Of a DNA stretch of 64,000 nucleotides, positions 54,428-63,736 are shown piece after piece (position 1 is the stretch's first letter; every line of letters starts with the position of its first letter). The notes below the pieces were generated by a model. That model did no database searches and was not told where the DNA came from. It saw only the letters and a program-made list of their open reading frames with translations. The translations under genes were made by a program, and so were the position numbers. Source of the DNA: Hyphomicrobiales bacterium (GTDB lineage Bacteria; Pseudomonadota; Alphaproteobacteria; Rhodospirillales; JACKKN01); assembly GCA_024236415.1 (NCBI GenBank), contig JACKKN010000006.1, forward strand, positions 124,001-188,000, in the 5' to 3' direction.

Positions 54428-55437
54428 GCGGGACCATGGCCGCTGTCGCCTACGACCGCACCGGCCCGGCTGAGGAGGTGCTGCGCCTGGTCGACCTGCC
54501 GGTGCCGGAACCGGGGCCGGGCGAGGTGCTGGTGCGGCTCGCCGCCTCGGGGGTCAATCCGGCCGACTGCAACCGCCGCGGCGGCCGCGGCTACGACCAC
54601 GACGGCCGGGTCATCATCCCCCACAGCGACGGCGCCGGCACCATCGCCGCCCTGGGCCCCGGGGTGGCGGGCCGGGCGATGGGGGATCGGGTGTGGCTCT
54701 ATAACGGCCAGCGCGGGCGCGACCACGGCACCGCCGCCCAGTACATCGCGCTCGACGCCGACCTGGTGGCGCCCTTGCCCGACGGCGTGCCGTTCGACAC
54801 CGGCGCCTGCCTGGGCATTCCGGCCATGACCGCCCACCGCTGCCTGTTCGCCGACGGGCCCGTGGCCGGGCAGTGGGTCCTGGTCACCGGCGGCGCCGGC
54901 GCCGTGGGCAACTACGCCGTCCAGCTCGCCGCCTGGGCCGGGGCCCGGGTCATCGCCACGGCCAGCACGCCGGACAAGGCCGCCGACGCCACCGCCGCCG
55001 GGGCCCAGGAAGTGATCAACTACCGCGAGGCGGACGTGGCCGGGTCGGTCCTGGACCTGACCGGCGGCGCCGGCGTGGACCGAATCGTCGAGGTCGACTT
55101 CGGCGGTAACCTGGCCGCCAGCCGGCGGGCCATCGCCGTCAACGGCACCATCGCCGCCTATGCCTCGCGCGGCGAGCGCACGCCCAGGGTGGACTTCTAC
55201 GCTCTCATGCGGCGCAACGTGACCCTGCGTGCGGTGCTGCTCAACAACTGCCCCCTGGCGGCGCGGCGGCAGGCCCAGGCCGACATCAACCGCTGGCTGG
55301 CCGAGGCCGGCGGCCGGCACCGGATCGCCGCCGCCTTCCCCCTGGCCGAAGCCTGGCGTGCCCACGCCGCCGTCGAGCGGGGCGACAAGCGCGGCACGGT
55401 GATCGTGCGCTGCGACGGTCAACAGGAGCGAGGATGA
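54424..55437 (+). CDS. Zinc-independent NADPH:quinone oxidoreductase (MDR family)
   Basis: A 337-residue medium-chain dehydrogenase/reductase. It has the GroES-like domain (PEPGPGEVLVRLAASGVNPADCNRR), the nucleotide motif VLVTGGAGAVGNYAVQLA (about 156-173) and no zinc-binding cysteines, as in quinone oxidoreductase/enoyl reductase members. It may reduce a double bond or quinone in the pathway. Its start overlaps the dehydrogenase gene by 4 bases, and its stop overlaps the next gene. Confidence 0.87.
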   Translation: MSGTMAAVAYDRTGPAEEVLRLVDLPVPEPGPGEVLVRLAASGVNPADCNRRGGRGYDHDGRVIIPHSDGAGTIAALGPGVAGRAMGDRVWLYNGQRGRDHGTAAQYIALDADLVAPLPDGVPFDTGACLGIPAMTAHRCLFADGPVAGQWVLVTGGAGAVGNYAVQLAAWAGARVIATASTPDKAADATAAGAQEVINYREADVAGSVLDLTGGAGVDRIVEVDFGGNLAASRRAIAVNGTIAAYASRGERTPRVDFYALMRRNVTLRAVLLNNCPLAARRQAQADINRWLAEAGGRHRIAAAFPLAEAWRAHAAVERGDKRGTVIVRCDGQQERG

Positions 55438-56252
55438 TGGCGTCGATCCCGAAGCTGCAATGCGCCCGGCTGAGCCTGGACGACCGTGTCGCGGTGATGA
55501 CCTTTGCCCGCGACGACGTGCGCAATGCCCTGACGGGCACGGGCCTGGTCGACGACATCTGCGCCGTTGTCGCCTGGGCCGACGCCGCGGAGGACGTCTC
55601 GGTGCTGGTGATGACGGGCGAGGGCAAGGCCTTTTCCGCCGGCGGCAACATCAAGGACATGGCGTCGCGGGCTGCCGCCGGCGGCGGGCGCCCGGCCGAG
55701 ACCGAGTCCCGATACCGCGCCGGCATCCAACGCATTCCCCTGGCCCTGCACAAGGCCCAGGTGCCCGTCATCGCGGCGGTCAACGGACCGGCGATCGGCG
55801 CCGGTTGCGACCTTGCCTGCATGTGCGACATCCGCATCGCCTCCGAGCGCGCGGTCTTCGCGCAGTCGTTCGTCAACCTGGGCATCGTCCCCGGCGACGG
55901 CGGCGCCTGGTTCCTGCAGCGACTGGTCGGGTACCAGCGTGCCGCGGAACTGGCGCTGACCGGCCGTCGCCTGGGCGCCGAGGAGGCCCTGGAACTGGGC
56001 CTGGTGATGGAGGTGGTCGACCATGATCGCCTGATGGACGCCAGCCTCGACCGGGCCCGCGCCATGGCCGCCAAGCCGCCCCAGGCGTTGCGGTACACCA
56101 AGCGCCTGCTCAAGCAGGCCCAGCGCATGGACCTGCCCGACTTCCTCGACCTCTGCGCGGCCTATCAGAGCATCTGCCATGCCACCGACGACCATCGCGA
56201 AGCCGTAACGGCACTTCTCGAAAACCGCAACGGCCGCTTCAAGGGCGCCTAG
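55434..56252 (+). CDS. Crotonase-fold enoyl-CoA hydratase/isomerase (Glu pair not conserved)
   Basis: A 272-residue crotonase. The oxyanion-hole segments are GKAFSAGGNIKDM and VNGPAIGAGCDLACMCDIRIA. The positions of the two catalytic glutamates of classical hydratase are Asp (GCDL) and Phe (AQSFVNLG), so ordinary water addition is doubtful and an isomerase or other crotonase reaction is more likely. PGDGGAW carries an Asp where some isomerases have theirs. It is the last gene of the plus-strand operon and overlaps the one before it. Confidence 0.88.
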   Translation: MMASIPKLQCARLSLDDRVAVMTFARDDVRNALTGTGLVDDICAVVAWADAAEDVSVLVMTGEGKAFSAGGNIKDMASRAAAGGGRPAETESRYRAGIQRIPLALHKAQVPVIAAVNGPAIGAGCDLACMCDIRIASERAVFAQSFVNLGIVPGDGGAWFLQRLVGYQRAAELALTGRRLGAEEALELGLVMEVVDHDRLMDASLDRARAMAAKPPQALRYTKRLLKQAQRMDLPDFLDLCAAYQSICHATDDHREAVTALLENRNGRFKGA

Positions 56253-56336
56253 GCGATCCGGCGAAAGGTCGGTTCCGGCCGGGGCAGCCCGGAATCGGCC
56301 TGCCGAGCGTGCGCCCGCTCCTCCAAGGCGCGGCCC

Positions 56337-58007
56337 CTAGCGCCAGACCCCGTCGATGCGGTCGTAGGCGCCCTGGCGGGGGTCGCCGGCGGTCATCTTG
56401 TTCTTGGCGATCTTGCGCGTCGGGGTGCGCGGGAAATCGTCCACGTAGGCGATGTAGCGCGGCACCTTGAAGGCCGCCAGGTGCCGCTCGCAGTGGGCGA
56501 GGACCTTGTCGGGCGGGCAGTCGTCGGGCCCCAGGCCGGCGCGCAGCATCAGGGCCACCTTGACCTCCTCGCGGCGCAGGGGGTCGGGCACGGGCAGGGC
56601 GGCCACGTCCTCGACCTCGTCCAGCCGGCGCAGCACCGCCTCGACCTCGCGGGCCGAGATGTTCTCGCCGGCGCGGCGGATCATGTCCTTGATGCGGCCG
56701 ACGATGTGGTAGTAGCCCCGCTCGTCCTGGCGAAACAGGTCGCCGGTGCGGAACCAGCGGCCGCGGAAGCTCTCGGCGTTGGCCTCGGGCCGCTTGTAGT
56801 AGCCCCACAGGATGGCCCGCCCGGCGATCCACAGCTCGCCGATCTCGCCCCGGGGCACCTCGTTGCCGTCGGGGGCCAGGATGCGCACCTCGCGGAACGG
56901 CGACGGCAGGCCGCAGGTGCCGGTGCCGACCATGTGCGTCGCCTCGGGCGGCAGGGAGATGCCGCTGCCGATCTCGGTCATGCCGAAGGTGTTGCGGGCG
57001 ACGACGCCGAACCGCCGCTCCACCTCCAGGTTGCCTTCGGCGCTCCAGCCGAAGGAGTTGATGAACTTGAGGCGGGTCTGGCGGTCGCGGTCGGACGGCG
57101 GGAACCGCTTCAAGGCCGGCTCGGGGAAGGCGCAGTACTCGATGCCGAAGTCCACCACCCAGTCCATGAAACGGGTCAGGCTCATGCGCCGGGCGATGAA
57201 GGCGGTGCCGCCCAGGCGCAGGGTCATCAGCAGCTGCCACTGCGGGTCCATGTAGAAGAACGGCGCCCAGATCAGGGTCCGCTTCACGTTCTGGGCCTGG
57301 CCCCGCTGCAGCGCCGCCAGGTGCGACAGCAGCACCCAGTACTCGTGGCTCAGCATGCAGCCCTTGGGAAACCCGGTGGTGCCCGAGGTGTACTGCAGGT
57401 TCAGCAGGTCCGTGGCCGACACCGGCGACGGCGCGGCGAAGGGCCCGTCTCCGTCACCCTGCCCGTTCCCCCCCGGCCCGTCACCCGGTCCGCCCCCGTC
57501 GTGCACCGCCTGCCAGCTCGCCATGTCCGCCGGCGCGCCGCCGCGCACGATCACCCGCCCGCGCGCCAGCAGCGGCGGCCAGGGGTCCAGCTCCGCCAGG
57601 CGCGGCAGGAACTCGGCGTCGATGACCATGAACTGGCAGTCGGCGTCGGTCAGCAGGAAGGCCAGCTCGGACGCCGTGTAGGCGGTGTTGGTGGGCACCA
57701 TGACCGCGCCCAGGCGGCCCAGGGCGAACCAGGTGATGGCGAACTCCTTGACGTTGGGCAGCATCACCGACACGTGGGTGCCCTTGCGCACCCCCATGCG
57801 CAGCAGGCCGGCGGCCAGGCGGTCGGCGGCCCGGTCCAGGTCGTTGTAGGTGACCTCCTGGCCCTCCTCGAAATAGACCGCGGCCACGGTGTCGCCGTGG
57901 GCCCGGGCCTGGCGGCGCAGGAACTCGCCCAGGGTGGCGGGATAGTCCATGGCGGCGGCGGCGGCGTGCAGGGCCGCCATGGCGCGGTGGCCGGGGTCGT
58001 CGGTCAT
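56337..58007 (-). CDS. AMP-forming acyl-CoA ligase (CaiC-like)
   Basis: A 556-residue ATP-dependent CoA ligase. The adenylate motif YTSGTTGFPKG is at 206-216, A5 FGMTEIGSG near 350, A7/A8 WFRTGDLFRQDERGYYHIVGRIKDMIRRAGENIS and the catalytic Lys in PTRKIAKNKM near the end. A Gly/Asp-rich run (residues 170-188) just before the first motif looks like an inserted linker. The ATG with GAGGGG 6 bases upstream is used; a second ATG 21 bases earlier is possible. It is the last gene of the minus-strand ABC operon and activates a carboxylic acid, perhaps crotonobetaine-like. Confidence 0.88.
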   Translation of the reverse strand: MTDDPGHRAMAALHAAAAAMDYPATLGEFLRRQARAHGDTVAAVYFEEGQEVTYNDLDRAADRLAAGLLRMGVRKGTHVSVMLPNVKEFAITWFALGRLGAVMVPTNTAYTASELAFLLTDADCQFMVIDAEFLPRLAELDPWPPLLARGRVIVRGGAPADMASWQAVHDGGGPGDGPGGNGQGDGDGPFAAPSPVSATDLLNLQYTSGTTGFPKGCMLSHEYWVLLSHLAALQRGQAQNVKRTLIWAPFFYMDPQWQLLMTLRLGGTAFIARRMSLTRFMDWVVDFGIEYCAFPEPALKRFPPSDRDRQTRLKFINSFGWSAEGNLEVERRFGVVARNTFGMTEIGSGISLPPEATHMVGTGTCGLPSPFREVRILAPDGNEVPRGEIGELWIAGRAILWGYYKRPEANAESFRGRWFRTGDLFRQDERGYYHIVGRIKDMIRRAGENISAREVEAVLRRLDEVEDVAALPVPDPLRREEVKVALMLRAGLGPDDCPPDKVLAHCERHLAAFKVPRYIAYVDDFPRTPTRKIAKNKMTAGDPRQGAYDRIDGVWR

Positions 58008-58029
58008 GGGGGTCCCCTCGGCGCCCATG

Positions 58030-58836
58030 TCAGCGGTTCCGCTCCGGCGCGTCGTCGGCCAGGGGCGCGGCGCTGGTGCCCTCGCCGGTCAGGTAGGTGG
58101 CCCGCTGCAGCCGGTACAGGTGGGTGGCGAAGGCCAGGGAATCGCGGCGCGTCATGTCCATGCCGCGATAGAAGGTCTCCATCTCCACCCGCACCGCCAG
58201 CGGCGGGTGCGACGCGATCGTGGCGGCCAGGTCGTGGGCCCGGGTCATCAGGGCGCCGGGCTGGACGATCTCGTTGATCAGGCTGTGGCGCAGGGCGTCC
58301 TCGGCCGACAGGGGTTCGCCCACCAGGGCCATGGCCAGGGCCACCGTGGGCGGCAGGTGGCGGCCCAACTGCACGGTGCCGCTGGCGCCGCCCATGCCGT
58401 AGGCGATCTCGGGCAGGCCGAAGAAGCTGTGCGGCACGGCGATGCGGATGTCCGAGAAGCTGAGCAGGTAGATCATGCCCATGCCCAGGCAGGGGCCGTT
58501 GACGGCGGCGATGATGGGCTTGAACCGCTCCAGCTGCTTCAGCTCGCGCTCCCATCCCGGCCGGCCGTTCCCCGAGTCGTCGTCGGAGGCCCAGAAGTGG
58601 GCGTCCAGGGTCTGGTGCAGGGTCGGATAGGACCAGTCGTGCTTGATGTCGTCGCCGCCGCAGAAGGCCCGGTCGCCGGCGCCGGTCAGGATGCCCACCC
58701 GCACCTCGCGGTCGGCGATGAAGTCGCGCATGTGCTCGAACATCTGCCGGTGCATGGGCGGGGTCAGGGCGTTGACCTTGCCGTTGTCCAGGGTGAACAC
58801 GGCGACGGGCCCCTTCTTCTCGTATCGGATTTTCAT
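58030..58836 (-). CDS. Crotonase-fold enoyl-CoA hydratase/isomerase
   Basis: A 268-residue crotonase. The GAGDRAFCGGDDIKH and VNGPCLGMGMIYLL segments form the oxyanion hole. The second catalytic Glu is kept (GLPEIAYG) while the first is replaced by Tyr, so the reaction type is not certain. It is encoded between the ABC permease genes and the acyl-CoA ligase and likely acts on the ligase product. A GGAGC site precedes the ATG. Confidence 0.88.
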   Translation of the reverse strand: MKIRYEKKGPVAVFTLDNGKVNALTPPMHRQMFEHMRDFIADREVRVGILTGAGDRAFCGGDDIKHDWSYPTLHQTLDAHFWASDDDSGNGRPGWERELKQLERFKPIIAAVNGPCLGMGMIYLLSFSDIRIAVPHSFFGLPEIAYGMGGASGTVQLGRHLPPTVALAMALVGEPLSAEDALRHSLINEIVQPGALMTRAHDLAATIASHPPLAVRVEMETFYRGMDMTRRDSLAFATHLYRLQRATYLTGEGTSAAPLADDAPERNR

Positions 58837-58872
58837 GGATCGGCTCCTGGTTGATGTCCGGGGTGGCGCGGC

Positions 58873-59676
58873 TCAGTCGTCGTTCAGGTTGGCGCCGCGG
58901 CGGCGGAGGATTTCGGAAAGGGCCATGCCCAGGGTGGTGATGGTGATCAACAGGCTGCTGACGGCGGCGATGGTCGGCCGCAGTTCCAGGCGCAGGTCGG
59001 CCCAGATGCGCATGGGCAGGGTCTCCTGTTCGCCCATCAGGAACTCGGCGATGATCAGCTCGTCGAAGGAGACGAAGAAGGCGAACACGGCGGCGGCGGC
59101 GATGCCCGGCAGCAGGCTGGGAAAGGCGGCCGAGAAGAAGGCCCGCACCGGCCCCGCGCCCAGCACCCGCGCCGCGCGCTCGAAGGTGGGGTCAAGCTGC
59201 CGGTGGGCGGCGCCGACGATCAGCACCACGAACGGGATGGCGATGGTGGCGTGGGCGCCGGCCAGGGTCAGGGCGTTGTCCTCCAGGCCCAGGCGCACGG
59301 CCAGGATGAACACGCCCAGGGCGATGAAGATGTGCGGGATGATGATGGGCGAGGTGATGAAATAGGTGACCGCCGCCTTCAGCGGCACCTGGCGCCGTTC
59401 CAGCACCAGCACCGCCATGGTGCCGATCACCGTGGCCAGCAGGCTGGCGGTCAGGGCGACCTTGAACGACAGCACCGTGGCCGCCACCCACACCGGGTCG
59501 CTGAAATAGGTCTCGTACCACAGCACGCCGAAATTGCTGGGCGGGAAGCGCAGGAACGGGTTGTTGCTGAACGAGATCGGCAGGACGATCACGATCGGGA
59601 ACAGCAGGTACAGGATGACCAGCCAGAAATAGGCCGCCGGCAGGAACCGCGACAGTTTGCCCATGCCTTTCCTCAT
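58873..59676 (-). CDS. ABC transporter permease (PotC-like)
   Basis: A 267-residue inner-membrane permease of the polyamine/opine/phosphonate type. About six membrane helices are visible, with the EAA-type loop HRQLDPTFERAARVLGAGPVRAFFSAAFPSLLPG (about 170-200) that contacts the ATPase. Its ATG overlaps the end of the other permease gene by 4 bases. The 36-base gap to the crotonase gene suggests one operon. Substrate unknown. Confidence 0.9.
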   Translation of the reverse strand: MRKGMGKLSRFLPAAYFWLVILYLLFPIVIVLPISFSNNPFLRFPPSNFGVLWYETYFSDPVWVAATVLSFKVALTASLLATVIGTMAVLVLERRQVPLKAAVTYFITSPIIIPHIFIALGVFILAVRLGLEDNALTLAGAHATIAIPFVVLIVGAAHRQLDPTFERAARVLGAGPVRAFFSAAFPSLLPGIAAAAVFAFFVSFDELIIAEFLMGEQETLPMRIWADLRLELRPTIAAVSSLLITITTLGMALSEILRRRGANLNDD

Positions 59677-60521
59677 GGCGCGCCTCCGCCCGACAGGGCC
59701 CGCACCAGGCGCCGCGACAGCCACTTGATGGCCGCCACGCAGGCCACGGTGCCGGCCATCAGCACCAGGGCGATGGCCGCGGCGAAGCCCCAGTTCAGCT
59801 GGTTCACCTGCAGCTCGATCAGGTTCGCCAGCATCAGGTCGCGCCGCCCGCCCACCAGGGCCGGGGTGATGAAGAACCCCATGGACAGCATGAACACGAT
59901 GATGGCGCCGGTGATGGTGCCGTCCAGGCTGAGCGGCAGGAACACCCGGCGGACGGCCTGCCACGGCCCGGCGCCCAGCACCCGGGCGGCGCGCATCAGG
60001 TCCAGGTCGATCTCGCTCATGGCGCTGTAGCAGGTGACGATCTGGATCGGCAGCAGGATCTGCACCATGGCCACATAGACGGCGCCGGTGGTGAACAGCA
60101 TCTTGACCGGCGCGTCGGTCAGGCCCAGGCCCATGAGGGCGGCGTTGACCAGCCCCTCGCGGCCCAGCACCACCATCCAGGCGTAGGACCGGATCAGCAC
60201 GCTCATCCACAGCGGCACGAAGACCAGGAACAGGAACAGGAACTGCCGCCGCCGCGGCCGCTGCACGATGTAGTAGGCGACCGGATAGGCGACCACGGCG
60301 CAGACCGCCGCCACAATGAGCGACACCCGGATGGTGCGCCAGAACACGTCCAGATAGATGGCGCGGGTGAACACCCGCTCGAAGTGGCGGCCCGTCAGGT
60401 CCGGGTCGAACACGCTGGAACGCACGATGTCCAGGGTCGGCAGCAGGAAGAAGGCGACCAGCATCACCAGGGCGGGCCACAGCATCCAGGTTCCGGTCGG
60501 GCGGGGTCTTGCGGCGGTCAT
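59673..60521 (-). CDS. ABC transporter permease (PotB-like)
   Basis: A 282-residue permease. The N-terminal helix WMLWPALVMLVAFFLLPTLDI is typical of PotB, and the EAA loop SEIDLDLMRAARVLGAGPWQAVRRVFLPLSLDG (about 180-210) is intact. It is 92 bases after the binding-protein gene; this gap is very GC-rich with inverted repeats that may separate expression levels. It overlaps the PotC-like gene. Confidence 0.9.
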   Translation of the reverse strand: MTAARPRPTGTWMLWPALVMLVAFFLLPTLDIVRSSVFDPDLTGRHFERVFTRAIYLDVFWRTIRVSLIVAAVCAVVAYPVAYYIVQRPRRRQFLFLFLVFVPLWMSVLIRSYAWMVVLGREGLVNAALMGLGLTDAPVKMLFTTGAVYVAMVQILLPIQIVTCYSAMSEIDLDLMRAARVLGAGPWQAVRRVFLPLSLDGTITGAIIVFMLSMGFFITPALVGGRRDLMLANLIELQVNQLNWGFAAAIALVLMAGTVACVAAIKWLSRRLVRALSGGGAP

Positions 60522-60613
60522 GGGGGCGGTCCGGTTGCGGGGTTTCGGGGCGGCGGGGCGGGCACGGCGGCGGCCCGGCCGCCCCGCAGGGGGCGTGCCG
60601 GTTCGGCGCCGGG

Positions 60614-61677
60614 CTAGCGCAGCAGCCACTCGTCCCAGCGTTCCTGGATGGCGTCGATGTGGTCGGCCCAGTATTCCTCGTTGGCGGCGAACTGGGCGTT
60701 CAGGTTGTCCGGATAGGTCGGCAGGGTGCGCGCCACCTGGGGGTCCAGGCCGTCGTACAGGCCGGGGGCGAATCCGGGGTAGGGCAGCAGCTTGATGTAC
60801 TCGCGCATGCGCGCGGGGTTCATGGCGCGGTAGCGGATGTACTGGTGCGCCAGGTCGACGTGGCCGGCGCCCTTGGGGATGCCGACCAGGGACAGGTGCA
60901 GGGCGCCGCCGTTCCACACGATCTCGGTCGGCACGCCCGACGCGGCCAGCTTGGTGATGCGGCCGTTGTAGGAGGTGGAGTAGAACACCTCGCCGTCGGA
61001 CAGCAGCTGCACGGCCTGGGACCCGGCCTTCCACCAGGCGGTGATGTGCGGCTTGATCTGGTCCAGCTTGTTGAACGCGCGGTCGATCCCCGCCGGCGTG
61101 GCCAGGACCTTGTACAGGTCGCCGGGTGCGACGCCGTCGGCCAGCAGGGCGAATTCCAGGTTGTCCTGGGGCCGGTTGCGCAAGGCGCGCGGCCCGGGGA
61201 AGGCCTTGACGTCCCAGAAGTCGGCCCAGGAGGTCATCTGCTTGCCGGCCGGCAGCTTGTCGGTGCGCACGGCCAGCACCAGGGAGAAGGCGGCGGCGCC
61301 GACGCCGTACTTCTTGCGCGCCGAATCGGGCAGCTTGTGGTCGGGGTCGACGATGGAATAGTCGATGGGCTCGAACAGGCCCTTCTTGACGCCGATGGGG
61401 TAGTCCGAGGCCGACACCTCCATGGCGTCCCACAGCACCTTGCCCGACCGCACCATGGCCTCCAGCTGGGCCATGCGCTTGGCCTCGGTGCCCACGCGCT
61501 TGACGGTGATGCCGGTCTCCTCCTGCATCGGGCCCAGGTAGACCTTCTGGGCGATCTCGGCCACGGCGCCGCCGGAACCGCTGATGGTCATGGTCTTGTC
61601 GTCGGCCCGGCCCGGGCCGTTGGCGGTACCGGCCAGGATCACGGCGCCCAGGGCGGCGGAAAGGAACTGTCGCTTGC

Positions 61678-61684
<7 letters not shown>
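60614..61684 (-). CDS. Polyamine/opine-type ABC transporter substrate-binding protein
   Basis: A 356-residue periplasmic binding protein. The N-terminus MLSKRQFLSAALGAVILAG is Tat-like, with Lys-Arg in place of the twin Arg, and is followed by a polar linker before the mature domain. Family segments KTMTISGSGGAVAEIAQKVYLGP, DNLEFALLADG and the C-terminal NEEYWADHIDAIQERWDEWL are present. It delivers a cationic or carboxylate solute to the permeases. Its ATG overlaps the ATPase gene by 7 bases. Confidence 0.88.
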
Positions 61685-62838
<1,154 letters not shown>

Positions 62839-62844
62839 CTGCAC

Positions 62845-62888
62845 TTCCCCTGGCCTTCCCCTGGCCTTCCCCTGGCCTTCCCTTGGCA
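62845..62888. repeat. Four tandem 11-bp repeats in the leader of the ABC operon
   Basis: TTCCCCTGGCC occurs three times and a fourth time with two changes. On the minus strand each copy carries AGGGGAA, a ribosome-site-like sequence, and the last one forms the actual ribosome site. Confidence 0.82.
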
Positions 62889-62894
62889 CGCCTT

Positions 62895-62934
62895 AAAATG
62901 ACGCATGTGTCATTAATGACATTGACGTCATTTT
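62895..62934. promoter_or_regulatory. 40-bp nested palindromic operator between the ABC operon and tetR
   Basis: The outer arms AAAATGACG and CGTCATTTT and the inner perfect palindrome TGTCATTAATGACA share one centre. Read another way, it is two adjoining ATGAC-N6-GTCAT sites, four half-sites in all. It lies in the 118-base divergent gap and the right side holds TTGACG, a possible -35 for tetR. It is the expected binding site for the TetR protein, with two dimers. Confidence 0.8.
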
Positions 62935-62956
62935 TTGTTCGTGTCAACATTTTCTT

Positions 62957-63721
62957 ATGACCACCGATTCCCCCGTCAACGCGTTCACCCTCAGCGAATT
63001 CCTGGCCGAACGGGCGCGCGATCCCGAAAAGGTGCCCAAGCGCGTGCGCACGCGCCGGCGCATCCTGGCCGCCACCGCCGCGGAAATGGAGCGGGTCGGC
63101 TACGACGCCCTGACCGTGGACGGGATCGTCGCCGCCGCCGGCATGGCGCGCGGCACCTTCTACATCTACTACGACAACCGGGCCGAGGCGGCGGTGGCGG
63201 TGCTGCGGCGCTACGCCGCCCTGCAGCGCCGCCTGCGGCCGTACGGCAGCCGGGCCCTGCCGCCGTTCCAGGCCATCTACCGCTACACCCTGTTTCACGT
63301 CACGGTCTATGCCCGGAATGCGGCGGTGCTGGCCGGGCGCGAGGCGCTGATGCGCGAGGCGCCCGAGATCGCCGTCCGCCGCGACCGCGTCAACGAACGC
63401 TGGTGCCGGATCGTCCTGCGCGACCTGTGCACGCGCCTGGACTTTCCGGCGGCGACCCGCGAGGACCCCATCGCCATGTTGCTGGTGCGCGCGGTCATTG
63501 CCATGGCCGACGAGCTGTTGCGCGAGATCTACATCTACAAGTCCCAGAGCCTGAACCAGATCGCCGGCGACGAGCGCCAGGTGACCGAGGTCATCTCCTT
63601 CGTCTGGTACCGGGCCATCTACGGCGAGTCGCCGCCGCTCGAGTCCCTGGACCGGGTCCGCGACCTGGCCGCCATGTACCTGGAGCGGACCCGCGCGCGC
63701 ATGGCCGTGGGCATGGGCTGA
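62957..63721 (+). CDS. TetR family transcriptional regulator
   Basis: A 254-residue repressor. The helix-turn-helix domain (RVRTRRRILAATAAEMERVGYDALTVDGIVAAAGMARGTFYIYYDNR, about 30-75) is preceded by a 28-residue extension and followed by a helical ligand domain. TetR proteins bind inverted repeats and leave on ligand binding; here the divergent ABC-CoA operon is the likely target and the ligand probably an acyl-CoA or the imported solute. No strong ribosome site is seen at the ATG. Confidence 0.87.
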   Translation: MTTDSPVNAFTLSEFLAERARDPEKVPKRVRTRRRILAATAAEMERVGYDALTVDGIVAAAGMARGTFYIYYDNRAEAAVAVLRRYAALQRRLRPYGSRALPPFQAIYRYTLFHVTVYARNAAVLAGREALMREAPEIAVRRDRVNERWCRIVLRDLCTRLDFPAATREDPIAMLLVRAVIAMADELLREIYIYKSQSLNQIAGDERQVTEVISFVWYRAIYGESPPLESLDRVRDLAAMYLERTRARMAVGMG

Positions 63722-63736
63722 CGGCCCGACCGCCCG

